From Kocuria sp. p3-SID1428 (lineage in GTDB: Bacteria; Actinomycetota; Actinomycetes; Actinomycetales; Micrococcaceae), in contig NZ_JALXVH010000001.1 in assembly GCF_025149945.1 (NCBI RefSeq), positions 62,001 through 126,000 on the forward strand: DNA of 64,000 bases. Reading direction: 5' to 3'. The position numbers and the translations under genes were made by a program. The notes under the pieces were generated by a model. The model had not been told where the DNA came from, made no database searches, and saw nothing but the letters and a program-made list of their open reading frames with translations. Shown here piece by piece: positions 9,286 through 17,912 of this stretch (position 1 is the first letter of the stretch; the number at the start of each line of letters is the position of its first letter).

Positions 9286-10092
9286 TCAGCGACGCTCTCG
9301 GGCGCTCGGCAGCAGGCCGTGCTCGGCGCCCCACTCCGCGATCAGGCGGAGCGTCTCGGGCATGTGCTTCTCGGAGGCCATCTCGTGATCCGCGCCGCGC
9401 ATCATGTGCAGCTGCGCCTGCGACCCCAGCAGCCTGGCCGTGGACTTGGCCACGCGCGGATCGACGCAGCGGTCCTCCGTTCCCCCGACGACCAGCACCG
9501 GGGCCTGGATCGCCTCCGGGTCGACCTGGGAGGCCTTCGTGGGGTCCAGGAACCACAGGCACATCTGCCGGTAGGCCCGGCCCGACTCGGCGCACTGGGT
9601 GCGGTGGCGCCGGGCGGTGTCCTCGTCCGAGTGGACGTTGGCGATGCGCTTGCGGAAGGTCTGCAGCGGGACCGGGAACATGGGGCGGCTGAGCAGCCAG
9701 GTCGGGGCGTGGGGTCCCCACAGCCGCAGCATGGACGGATAGAGCGCGAACATGCCACGGCTGGGAGCCGTGGAGAGCAGGATCAGGCCCGCGCACTCCA
9801 CCCGCGCGGCGAGCAGCTGGGCGATCAGCCCGCCCAGAGAATGGCCCAGGATGATCGGGGCCGTCTCCATCTGCTCGACCTCGCGCTGCAGGTCGTCGAC
9901 GTAGTCCGTGAGGCTGACTCGCCGCACCCGCTCGGCCAGCTCCCAGACGTCGTGGTCCTGCGGCGTCCCGTGGTGGCGCAGCGTGGGCGTGTGCACGCGC
10001 AGCCCGAGCCCGCGCAGCTCGTCGGCGAACGGGCCCCAGCTCTCGCCGCTGCCCCAGGTGCCGTGGATGAGGATGATGTCCTGCTGGGCCAT
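9286..10092 (-). CDS. alpha/beta hydrolase
   Basis: 268-aa cytoplasmic alpha/beta-hydrolase. HGTWGSGESW near residue 10 supplies the oxyanion region; the nucleophile elbow GHSLGG at 83-88 places Ser85; the acid is Asp207 or Asp211 in GGTEDRCVD; the base is His236 in GADHEM. No signal peptide is seen. The substrate cannot be read from sequence; closest by eye are lipase/esterase- and thioesterase-like hydrolases. It is 45 bases downstream of aspS and probably cotranscribed with it, but no functional link is evident. Confidence 0.85.
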   Translation of the reverse strand: MAQQDIILIHGTWGSGESWGPFADELRGLGLRVHTPTLRHHGTPQDHDVWELAERVRRVSLTDYVDDLQREVEQMETAPIILGHSLGGLIAQLLAARVECAGLILLSTAPSRGMFALYPSMLRLWGPHAPTWLLSRPMFPVPLQTFRKRIANVHSDEDTARRHRTQCAESGRAYRQMCLWFLDPTKASQVDPEAIQAPVLVVGGTEDRCVDPRVAKSTARLLGSQAQLHMMRGADHEMASEKHMPETLRLIAEWGAEHGLLPSARERR

Positions 10093-10137
10093 GCTCTGCT
10101 CCTGTCTCGGTGGTCCTGGCGCGGCGGGCGGACCCGC

Positions 10138-11973
10138 TCAGCCTTCGGTCGGCGCCGAGGGCTGCTCGCCCTGGTCCTCGCGAACGTCCTCCGCAGCCGC
10201 TGCCTTCTTGGCCTGAGACTCCGGCTTGGCGTCCACACCGGCCTCCTTGCGCTGCTGCGCGGTGATGGGCGCGGGCGCGGCCGTCAGGGGGTCGTAGCCG
10301 TTGCCGGTCTTGGGGAAGGCGATGACCTCGCGGATGGAATCCGCTCCGGCCAGCAGCGCGATCACGCGGTCCCAGCCCAGCGCGATGCCGCCGTGCGGGG
10401 GCGCGCCGAAGGAGAAGGCATCGAGCAGGAAACCGAACTTCTCCTGGGCCTCCTCCTCGGACAGCCCCATGACGCGGAAGACCCGGTCCTGGACGTCGCG
10501 GCGATGGATGCGGATCGAGCCGCCGCCGAGCTCCGTGCCGTTGAGCACGATGTCGTAGGCGTAGGCCAGGGCCTCGCCGGGGTTCTCGTCGAACGTGTCC
10601 AGGTACTCCGGGCGCGGCGAGGTGAACGCGTGGTGCACGGCGGTCCAGGCCCCGGAGCCCACGGCGACGTCGCCGGAGGCCACGGCATCCGAGGCGGGCT
10701 CGAACATGGGGGCGTCGACGACCCACACGAAGGCCCAGTCGTTCGGGTCGATCAGCCCGGTGCGGTGGCCGATCTCCACGCGCGCAGCACCCAGCAGGCC
10801 GCGCGACGGCTTGGCCTCGCCGGCCGCGAAGAAGATGCAGTCGCCGGGGGCCGCGCCGGTGGCCTCGGCCAGGCCGGCCTTCTCCTCGTCCGTGATGTTC
10901 TTGGCCACGGGGCCCGAGAACTCGCCGTCCTCCTTGTACAGGATGTAGGCCAGGCCCTTGGCGCCGCGCTGCTGGGCCCACTCCTGCCAGGCATCCAGCG
11001 TGCGTCGGGGCTGGGAGGCTCCGCCCGGCATGACGACGGCGCCCACGTACGGGGCCTGGAACACGCGGAACGGGGTGTCCTTGAAGTACTCGGTCAGCTC
11101 GGTGAGCTCCAGGCCGAAGCGCAGGTCCGGCTTGTCCGAGCCGTACTTCTCCATGGCCTCGGCGTAGGTCATGCGCCGGATCGGGGTGGGGACCTCCACG
11201 TCGATCAGCGACCACAGCGCCTTCACGATGGCCTCGCCGAGCTCGATCACATCGTCCTGCTCGACGAACGAGGCCTCGATGTCCAGCTGGGTGAACTCCG
11301 GCTGGCGGTCGGCGCGGAAGTCCTCGTCGCGGTAGCAGCGCGCGATCTGGAAGTAGCGCTCGAGCCCGCCGACCTGCAGCAGCTGCTTGAACAGCTGCGG
11401 GGACTGCGGCAGCGCGTACCAGGAGCCCGGGGCCAGACGCGCCGGGACCAGGAAGTCGCGGGCGCCCTCCGGGGTGGAGCGGGTCAGCGTGGGCGTCTCG
11501 ACCTCGAGGTAGTCCTGCTCGTGCAGCAGCTCGCGCACCACGCGGGAGGCCTCCGAGCGCAGGCGCATGATGCGGGCAGGCTCCGGGCGGCGCAGGTCCA
11601 GGTAGCGGTACTTGAGGCGGGCCTCCTCGCCGACCTCCACGTGCTCGTCGATCTGGAACGGCAGCGGGGCCGAGGTGTTGAGCACCGTGACGGTCTCGGC
11701 GATGACCTCGATCTCGCCGGTGGGCAGGTTCGGGTTCTCGTTGCCCTCCGGGCGGCGCTCGACGGTGCCCTGGATCTGCAGCACGAACTCGTTGCGCAGC
11801 GGGTGGAAGTCGTTCTCATCGCGCACGACCACCTGGGCCACGCCGGAGGCGTCGCGCAGATCCAGGAAGGCGACGCCGCCGTGATCGCGACGACGGTCCA
11901 CCCAGCCGGTCAGGGTGACGGTGTCTCCGATGAGCTCGGCGTTCAGCTCGCCGAGTCGATGAGTGCGCAGCAC
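10138..11973 (-). CDS. aspS: aspartyl-tRNA synthetase
   Basis: Class II synthetase that charges tRNA-Asp (or tRNA-Asp/Asn if non-discriminating, which I cannot tell here). Order: OB-fold anticodon domain (about 1-105), catalytic core with motif 2 ([20 protein letters not shown]), the bacterial GAD insert, and motif 3 (GLGWDR-like [10 protein letters not shown]). The GTG start at 11973 ([10 protein letters not shown]) has AGAAGGAAG upstream with good spacing; the frame upstream reads Thr/Arg-rich nonsense. About 611 aa; the final ~45 residues are a charged, Ala/Glu-rich tail beyond the usual end. First of a minus-strand run with the hydrolase, dtd and rarA. Confidence 0.97.
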   Translation of the reverse strand: MLRTHRLGELNAELIGDTVTLTGWVDRRRDHGGVAFLDLRDASGVAQVVVRDENDFHPLRNEFVLQIQGTVERRPEGNENPNLPTGEIEVIAETVTVLNTSAPLPFQIDEHVEVGEEARLKYRYLDLRRPEPARIMRLRSEASRVVRELLHEQDYLEVETPTLTRSTPEGARDFLVPARLAPGSWYALPQSPQLFKQLLQVGGLERYFQIARCYRDEDFRADRQPEFTQLDIEASFVEQDDVIELGEAIVKALWSLIDVEVPTPIRRMTYAEAMEKYGSDKPDLRFGLELTELTEYFKDTPFRVFQAPYVGAVVMPGGASQPRRTLDAWQEWAQQRGAKGLAYILYKEDGEFSGPVAKNITDEEKAGLAEATGAAPGDCIFFAAGEAKPSRGLLGAARVEIGHRTGLIDPNDWAFVWVVDAPMFEPASDAVASGDVAVGSGAWTAVHHAFTSPRPEYLDTFDENPGEALAYAYDIVLNGTELGGGSIRIHRRDVQDRVFRVMGLSEEEAQEKFGFLLDAFSFGAPPHGGIALGWDRVIALLAGADSIREVIAFPKTGNGYDPLTAAPAPITAQQRKEAGVDAKPESQAKKAAAAEDVREDQGEQPSAPTEG

Positions 11974-12182
11974 GTGGGACTTCCTTCTGGTCGTGGTCGT
12001 CGTCGAATCCCTCCGGCGGGATGCGCCGGGGCTTCGGGGTGTCTGGGGGCGAGCGCTCTGCCCGGTCCCGTTCACGACGGGTTCACCGGGGATCTGTAGC
12101 GTCGCCGCGGTCGAGTCTACAAGCCGGGGGTGGCCCTCGCCCCACCGGCCCGATCCCGCCGCCGCGCCGCCTTAGGAGATCA

Positions 12183-13526
12183 GTGAACGCCTCACCGTCC
12201 CGTCCCCCTGCCGCATCTTCGGCGAGCCGACCCGGCGAGCTCGCCCGACGCCTGGGCACGGCCGACGCCGCGATCATCGGCGTCGGGTCGATGATCGGCG
12301 CCGGGGTGTTCGCGGCCTTCGCCCCGGCCGCCGCCCATGCCGGTGCGCTGCTGCCGGTCGCGCTGCTGCTGGCGGCGGCCGTGGCCTGGTGCAATGCGAC
12401 CTCCACGGCGCAGCTGGCCATGGTCCACCCGGCCTCCGGCGGCACTTATGTCTATGCGAACCGGCAGCTGGGCCCTTGGGCCGGCTTCGCCGCCGGCTGG
12501 GGGTTCGTGACCGGCAAGACGGCCTCCGCGGCCGGCATGTCGATGGCCTTCGGCCTGTACGCCGCCTCCCTGCTCGGGCTCGACGACGGCACCGCCGCTG
12601 CCCGAGCCCTCGCGGTGGCCGCGATCGTGGTGCTGACCGGCGTCAACCTGGGCGGGATCACCCGCACCGCAGGGCTCACGCGGATCCTGGTCTCGGTCGT
12701 GCTGCTGATCCTGGCCGTCGTGGCGGGTCTGACCGTGGCGGCGCTGGGAGCAGACACGACGCACGGCCTGACAGCCGCCATGCAGGACGACCGCGGCAGC
12801 GCCCTGGGCGTCCTTCCCGCAGCGGGGCTGCTCTTCTTCGCCTTCGCCGGCTACGCACGAGTGGCCACCATGGGCGAGGAGGTCCGAGACCCGCAGCGCA
12901 CCATCCCGCGGGCGATCCTGGGCGCGCTGGCCTTCGTGCTCGTGGTCTACCTGCTCCTGGCCGTCCTGCTGCTCGGGCTGCTGGGCGCCGGTGGGCTGGC
13001 GGCGTCTTCGGCCCCGTTCTTGGCTGCCGCCCAGGAGATCTCGATCCGGCTGGGCCTCGGCGACGGCGCCTCCGCCGCCCTGGCTGCGGTGGTGACGCTT
13101 GCGGCCGCCGCCGGCGCCCTGGGAGCTCTTCTGGCGCTGATCGCCGGGGTCTCCCGCACGTCGCTGGCCATGTCGCGGGAGCGCGACCTGCCCCGGTACC
13201 TGCGCCGGATCTCGAGCAGGCAGGTCCCCTGGGCCTCGGAGCTGACCACCGCCGTGATCGTGATCGCGCTGATCGTCCTCACCGATCTGCACACCGTGAT
13301 CGGCTTCTCGTCCTTCGGCGTGCTCGTCTACTACGCGCTGGCCAACCTCTCCGCGGTCACCCTGCACGAGCGGCCGCGCTGGGCGCCCAGGGCGCTGAAC
13401 ATCGTGGGCCTGATCGGCTGCCTGCTGCTGGCCTTCTCGCTGCCGTGGCAGTCCGTGGCCGTGATGCTCGGGATCTTCGCGGTGGGCCTGGCAGGGCGGG
13501 CCCTGGTGCTCAATCGGCGCAGCTGA
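12183..13526 (+). CDS. APC-family amino acid/polyamine permease
   Basis: About 447-aa integral membrane protein with around twelve hydrophobic segments. The first helix carries the APC signature IIGVGSMIGAGVFAAFAP, and the region near residue 220 has the conserved FFAFAGYARVATMGEEV-type motif with DPQRTIPRA after it. Such proteins are secondary transporters of amino acids or amines; substrate is unknown. The start is GTG at 12183 with AGGAG 4-5 bases upstream. It is divergent from aspS, and its 3' end overlaps the hisS 3' end by 17 bases, so no separate terminator fits between them. Confidence 0.88.
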   Translation: MNASPSRPPAASSASRPGELARRLGTADAAIIGVGSMIGAGVFAAFAPAAAHAGALLPVALLLAAAVAWCNATSTAQLAMVHPASGGTYVYANRQLGPWAGFAAGWGFVTGKTASAAGMSMAFGLYAASLLGLDDGTAAARALAVAAIVVLTGVNLGGITRTAGLTRILVSVVLLILAVVAGLTVAALGADTTHGLTAAMQDDRGSALGVLPAAGLLFFAFAGYARVATMGEEVRDPQRTIPRAILGALAFVLVVYLLLAVLLLGLLGAGGLAASSAPFLAAAQEISIRLGLGDGASAALAAVVTLAAAAGALGALLALIAGVSRTSLAMSRERDLPRYLRRISSRQVPWASELTTAVIVIALIVLTDLHTVIGFSSFGVLVYYALANLSAVTLHERPRWAPRALNIVGLIGCLLLAFSLPWQSVAVMLGIFAVGLAGRALVLNRRS

Positions 13527-14868
13527 GCGGGGCGCCGACCGACGGGCGCAGGTCCTCGGCCGGCGGAGTCCAGGAGGCCGGATCGGCGGCGACCTGCTCG
13601 CCGGAGCGGATGTCCTTGACCTCGTGGGTCACCGCACCGGAGTCGTCGCGGGTCGAGAACCAGACGAAGGGGATGCCGCGGCGATCGGCGTGGCGGATCT
13701 GCTTGCCGAACTTAGCGGCCGAGGCCGAGACCTCGCAGGCGATGCCGCGGGCGCGCAGCTGCTGGGCGACGTCCTGGGCCTCGGACCAGGAGTCCTCGTC
13801 CACCAGGGAGATCAGCACGGCGGTGGGCACCGAGCGCGAGGCCTCGGCCAGTCCCTGCGAGAGGATGCGCGAGACCAGTCGGGTGACGCCGACCGACAGG
13901 CCCACGCCCGGGAAGGTGCGCTTGCCGGAGGAGGCCAGCGACTCGTAGCGACCGCCAGAGCACACGGAGCCCAGCTTCTCGTGACCCACGAGCACGGTCT
14001 CGTAGACGGTGCCGGTGTAGTAGTCCAGGCCGCGGGCGATCGACAGATCGGCCACCAGCTTGCCGGGGGCGCGGCGCACGGCCTCGGCGACGACCTCCTC
14101 GAGCTCGGCCAGGCCCTCGTCGAGCAGCTCGTCCTGCACGCCGAGCGCGCGGACCTGCTCCACGAAGGAGGCGTCCTCGGTGCGGATGCTCGCCAGCTTC
14201 AGCGCGGCGTCGGCCTGCTCCTGCGTGGCACCCACGTTCTCGATGAGATTCGCGGCCACGGCCTGGGCTCCGATCTTCTCGAGCTTGTCGATCTCGCGCA
14301 GCACGGCGGGGGCATCCGACAGGCCGATGCCGCGGTAGAAGCCCTCGGCGAGCTTGCGGTTGTTGACCCGCAGAACGAACTCCGGGATGGGCAGCTTCGA
14401 CAGGGCGTCGATGATCACCAGGGCCATCTCGACGTCGTAGCGGAAGGGCAGGGCGCCGTCGCCCACGACGTCGATGTCCGCCTGCGTGAACTCGCGGGCA
14501 CGGCCCTCCTGGGGACGCTCGCCGCGCCAGACCTTCTGGATCTGGTACCGGCGGAACGGGAAGCTGAGGTGCCCGGCGTTGTCCACGACGTAGCGGGCGA
14601 ACGGCACGGTGAGATCGAAGTGCAGTGCCAGCTGGCCCTCCTTGGGGCCGCTGTCCTCGTCCTCCTGCAGGCGCGAGACGCCGTAGACCTCCTTATCGAT
14701 CTCCCCCTTGCGCAGCAGCTGGTCGACGGTCTCCACGGCGCGGGTCTCGATCGAGGAGAAGCCGTGCAGCTCGAAGGTCTCCCGCAGCGTGTCGAGCACG
14801 TGCAGCTCCACGAGCCGCTCCTGCGGGAGCCACTCGGGGAAGCCGGAGAGGGAGGTCTTGCTGGCCAT
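13510..14868 (-). CDS. hisS: histidyl-tRNA synthetase
   Basis: Class II synthetase that charges tRNA-His. Visible motifs: FDLTVPFARYV (motif-1 side), motif 2 around YQIQKVWRGERPQEGR followed by REFTQADID, the histidine-specific ARGLDYYTGTVYE, and motif 3 in FPGVGLSVGVTRL. The C-terminal anticodon-binding domain starts near residue 340. The start at 14868 (MASKTSLSGF) is used; the open frame extends upstream but only through Pro/Arg-rich nonsense. About 452 aa. The last 17 bases overlap the convergent APC permease gene. Confidence 0.96.
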   Translation of the reverse strand: MASKTSLSGFPEWLPQERLVELHVLDTLRETFELHGFSSIETRAVETVDQLLRKGEIDKEVYGVSRLQEDEDSGPKEGQLALHFDLTVPFARYVVDNAGHLSFPFRRYQIQKVWRGERPQEGRAREFTQADIDVVGDGALPFRYDVEMALVIIDALSKLPIPEFVLRVNNRKLAEGFYRGIGLSDAPAVLREIDKLEKIGAQAVAANLIENVGATQEQADAALKLASIRTEDASFVEQVRALGVQDELLDEGLAELEEVVAEAVRRAPGKLVADLSIARGLDYYTGTVYETVLVGHEKLGSVCSGGRYESLASSGKRTFPGVGLSVGVTRLVSRILSQGLAEASRSVPTAVLISLVDEDSWSEAQDVAQQLRARGIACEVSASAAKFGKQIRHADRRGIPFVWFSTRDDSGAVTHEVKDIRSGEQVAADPASWTPPAEDLRPSVGAPLSCAD

Positions 14869-15241
14869 GGGGCGTCGTCTCCTGGTGTTGCGGTCGACGT
14901 GGGTGCTGGCGCCGGACGGCGTCCGGGACAGTCTAGATCCACGCCGCCCCGTCGTCGGCGACTCCCCCACCCCACCGCCGAACGGGCAATCAGTTGCGCT
15001 GAGAGGCCCTATAGCGCAAAGGGCTGCCCGTTCGGCGGTGGGGAGGGGCCGTGAGCGGGGTGGGGGCGGACGACGGCATCGCCCGGGCGAACGCGCATCC
15101 GGTGTCGCGTCGGCGCCTCTGGATACGATGGACGGGCACAGCGTCCGCGCAGCACACGAGCGGCGGACCATGACAGGCTGCCGAGCGCCCCCTCAGCGAG
15201 TTCCGGGATCGCGTGTCGGCACGAGCGAAAGAGTTCCAGCG
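14869..15241. other. hisS / DUF349-gene divergent intergenic region
   Basis: 373 bases between two divergent genes. It must contain both promoters. The main visible structure is the nested inverted repeat at 14964-15048 (separate entry). No credible small ORF with a ribosome site, tRNA or T-box-like element was recognised. Confidence 0.6.
14964..15048. repeat. nested palindrome upstream of hisS
   Basis: An outer 19-bp perfect inverted repeat (14970-14988 with 15025-15043) continues after one A/A mismatch into C-run/G-run flanks (14964-14968 with 15045-15048). Inside the 36-base loop a second 7-bp repeat (TTGCGCT 14994-15000 with AGCGCAA 15013-15019) closes on GAGAGGCCCTAT. The element lies about 100 bases from the hisS start and about 200 bases from the DUF349-protein start. 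It may be a chromosomal palindromic repeat unit or a regulatory structure. It does not look like a terminator for either divergent gene. Confidence 0.75.
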
Positions 15242-17047
15242 GTGACTGAGCGTCTCGAATCCGACGACAACTTCCTCCCGGCGACCGAAGCGGCCGCCGA
15301 CCCCGACTCCACGGCCGCCGAGGCCGCGGCTGACGCCGACGCCGCCCAGGCGGAATCGCCCGCGGGCGAGACCACCGAGGCGCAGCTGGCCGAGGAGGAG
15401 CAGACCCGCATGGCCCAGGCCCAGGCGGACGGCGAGGACGTGGCAGGTGAGATCGCCGATGCCGTCGCCGTCGAGGAGGCCACAGCTGCCGAGGAGAAGG
15501 AGGCGGCGGATCAGACCCTGATCCAGCAGGGCGGTGCGGCCGAGGACGGCGAGCCGTCGGCTGCGACCGTCCCGGCGCAGGAGGCGCAGTCCTCCGCCGA
15601 GGAGTCCGCCTCCCCCGCCGAGCCGCAGCCCACCGAGGCCGAGAAGGCCCCCGAGCAGGCTGCCGGCCAGGAGAGCGAGCAGACCTCGGCTCCCTCGCCC
15701 GCCGCCCCCACTCCCGCCTCGGCCGCCCAGGCCCCCGCGGCCTCGAGCGCACCGGCCCCGTCCACGCCGGCACCGTCCGCGGAGGTCACCCCGGAGCAGC
15801 TTGAGGAGGCCCGCCAGTTCGGCGAGGTCGACGACGACGGCAGCGTGCACCTGCTCATCGACGGCGAGAAGGTCCTGGCCGGGCAGGTCCCGGAGGTGCC
15901 GAAGGACGAGGCGCTGGCCTACTTCGCCAAGAAGTTCCTGGAGGCCCGCACCCAGGTCGAGCTGCTCGAGCAGCGTGTGGCAGCTGGAGCTCCCGCCGGG
16001 GATCTGACCCGCAGTCTGGATCGTGTGAAGACGCAGCTGGGCGAGCGCAAGCTCGTGGGCGACGTCCGCGCGCTGGAGGCCCGCCTGGAGGCGCTGCGCC
16101 CGCGCATCAAGGAGCTGGAGGCCGAGCACCGCAAGGCCGCCGACGCCGCCCGCGCCGAGAACCTCGCCCACCGCGAGGCCATCGTGGCCGAGGCCGAGCG
16201 GGTCGCCGCGCAGGAGCCCGAGAAGACGCAGTGGAAGCAGTCCACCGCCCGCATGAACGAGCTCTTCGAGGCCTGGCAGGCCCATCAGAAGTCGGGCAAT
16301 CGCCTCTCCCGCAAGGACGAGGAGTCGCTGTGGAAGCGCTTCCGCGGCGCCCGCACCACGTTCGACCGCCACCGCCGCGCGTTCTTCTCCAAGCTCGACG
16401 AGCGCAACGCCGAGGCCAAGAAGACCAAGCAGAAGCTGATCGCCGAGGCCGAGGCCCTGCAGTCCTCGACCGACTGGGGCCCCACCTCCGGCAAGTACCG
16501 CGACCTGATGGACCGCTGGAAGGCCACCCCGCGCGCCGGGCGCAAGGACGACGACGCCCTGTGGGCCCGCTTCCGCGCCGCCCAGGACGTGTTCTTCAAC
16601 GCCCGCAAGGAGGCCGACAAGCAGGTCGACCGGGAGTTCGCGGCCAACCTGGAGCTCAAGGAGGCCCTGGTCAAGGAGGCCCGCGAGCTGCTGCCCGTCA
16701 CGGACGCCAAGGCTGCCCGCAAGAAGCTGTCGTCCATCCAGGCCCGCTGGGAGGAGATCGGCAAGGTCCCGCGCGGGGACTTCAAGCGCATCGAGAACGA
16801 GCTCGGCGAGGTCGAGGACGCCGTGCGCGAGGCCGATTCCGGCGGTCGCATCAAGGCCGCCTCGCAGACCGAGGTCCGCTCCAACGCCATGACCGCCCAG
16901 GCGGAGGAGAAGCTGGCAGATCTGCAGGCCAAGAAGGAGGCCGCCGAGGCCGCCGGAGACTCCGCTCGGACCAAGAAGCTCGACAAGGAGATCGACAGCG
17001 CCCAGTCCATGCTGGAGATGATCCGCCGCTCCGCCGCCTCGCTGTGA
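15242..17047 (+). CDS. DUF349-domain protein
   Basis: About 601 aa from GTG at 15242. Residues 1-185 are highly acidic and Ala/Pro/Glu-rich and look disordered. From about 200 onward are helical, Arg/Trp-rich DUF349 repeats, seen as W....R...LW.RFR..RTTFD in at least three copies (for example SLWKRFRGARTTFDRHR and ALWARFRAAQDVFFNAR). Coiled-coil segments fill the rest. No enzyme motif is present. DUF349 proteins are of uncertain function; a link to ribosomes or stress has been suggested for some. The ribosome site is weak. It is divergent from hisS and ended by the 17086-17122 hairpin. Confidence 0.8.
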   Translation: MTERLESDDNFLPATEAAADPDSTAAEAAADADAAQAESPAGETTEAQLAEEEQTRMAQAQADGEDVAGEIADAVAVEEATAAEEKEAADQTLIQQGGAAEDGEPSAATVPAQEAQSSAEESASPAEPQPTEAEKAPEQAAGQESEQTSAPSPAAPTPASAAQAPAASSAPAPSTPAPSAEVTPEQLEEARQFGEVDDDGSVHLLIDGEKVLAGQVPEVPKDEALAYFAKKFLEARTQVELLEQRVAAGAPAGDLTRSLDRVKTQLGERKLVGDVRALEARLEALRPRIKELEAEHRKAADAARAENLAHREAIVAEAERVAAQEPEKTQWKQSTARMNELFEAWQAHQKSGNRLSRKDEESLWKRFRGARTTFDRHRRAFFSKLDERNAEAKKTKQKLIAEAEALQSSTDWGPTSGKYRDLMDRWKATPRAGRKDDDALWARFRAAQDVFFNARKEADKQVDREFAANLELKEALVKEARELLPVTDAKAARKKLSSIQARWEEIGKVPRGDFKRIENELGEVEDAVREADSGGRIKAASQTEVRSNAMTAQAEEKLADLQAKKEAAEAAGDSARTKKLDKEIDSAQSMLEMIRRSAASL

Positions 17048-17085
17048 GCTGACTGGCTCAGCAGCACAGGCTGAGACCTCCGTCC

Positions 17086-17122
17086 GATGGCCCTCGATCC
17101 CTCTGCTGGATCGGGGGCCATC
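17086..17122 (+). terminator. terminator after DUF349 gene
   Basis: A 15-bp stem (17086-17100 with 17108-17122) with one G-U-compatible pair and a 7-base loop CTCTGCT, 38 bases after the stop. Confidence 0.8.
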
Positions 17123-17196
17123 GCCACGCCACGGCTCTGTCCACAGCCGCGATCCCGATCCCCCTCACCACCCGGAGTCGGTGTGGACTCTCGGCC

Positions 17197-17829
17197 ATGA
17201 CACATCCGCTGCTCGATCCTCACAAGACCCTCCGACCCTCCGCCGATGAAGAACCGCGATGGGTCGAGCTCTCCGCCCTTGAGCGAACGGCGCTGCAGCG
17301 CGATGACCTGGCCGCCCCGCTGCTGGGCGGCACCTGCAGCCCGCGGCTGCAGCCCGTGACCCGTGCGCATCGGGCTGAGGCCATCCGGGCGATCGTGCCG
17401 GCGGCGGTGCTGGAGCACGCAGTGCTGCATCGCACGACCGCCGCCTGGTTCCTCTCCTGCTGCCCGGCACCGGCTCGCCTGCACCTGATGGTCCATCGCC
17501 GGCGGCGCACCACCACCCGCCCGGTGGATCCGCAGCACAACGGCCTGCCCTGGGAGGTGCGCCAGCTCGCCCATGAGCCGCAGGACGTCGACCGGCTCCA
17601 CGGTCTTCGGGTCACCACGCCCCTGCGCACGGCGGCCGACCTGGCCTGCTGGGAGGACCCTACGGCGGCGCCCGCCCTGGAGCGGCTCCTGGAGGCCCCG
17701 CACCTGGGCGTGGGGCCTCAGGCCGTCATGGACCTGCTGCGGGATCGCTCCCGGCTGCCGCAGCGACGCCAGGGCATGGCCGCACTGCGCAGGGCCTGCC
17801 GCAGGCTCGGGCTGGTCGTGCCGCGGTGA
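17197..17829 (+). CDS. AbiEi-antitoxin-like hypothetical protein, no toxin partner
   Basis: 210-aa protein resembling the central part of type IV AbiEi-family antitoxin-like proteins of actinobacteria: HRTTAAWFLSCCPAPARLHLMV, a basic patch HRRRRTTTR, then VTTPLRTAADLACWEDPTAAPALERLLEA. The usual N-terminal winged helix is not evident, and there is no C-terminal DUF559 nuclease-like domain. No AbiEii nucleotidyltransferase lies on either side, so it is unlikely to work as a classical toxin-antitoxin pair here. Such orphans are common in Micrococcales. It converges on rel with an 83-base gap. Function is unknown. Confidence 0.6.
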   Translation: MTHPLLDPHKTLRPSADEEPRWVELSALERTALQRDDLAAPLLGGTCSPRLQPVTRAHRAEAIRAIVPAAVLEHAVLHRTTAAWFLSCCPAPARLHLMVHRRRRTTTRPVDPQHNGLPWEVRQLAHEPQDVDRLHGLRVTTPLRTAADLACWEDPTAAPALERLLEAPHLGVGPQAVMDLLRDRSRLPQRRQGMAALRRACRRLGLVVPR

Positions 17830-17912
17830 GCCGGCCATGGACAGCGCAGACGTCGCGCAGCGCCACCCGGCACGACCTGCGAAGCTCCAGCACGGTGGAG
17901 CGGAAGGAGTCC

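Noticed and set aside
10138-12075. Longer AspRS start at 12075
   Set aside because: The extra 34 codons are Thr/Arg/Pro-rich without homology, and the GTG at 11973 has a good ribosome site.
9130-12099. A 989-codon open frame opposite dtd, hydrolase and aspS
   Set aside because: Same reasoning: it spans three intact genes and their gaps and carries no recognisable domain.
15300-15800. Repeat-rich DNA in the DUF349 gene as a possible CRISPR or tandem repeat
   Set aside because: The GCC/GAG-rich stretch encodes the acidic Ala/Glu N-terminus; there are no regular repeats with spacers.
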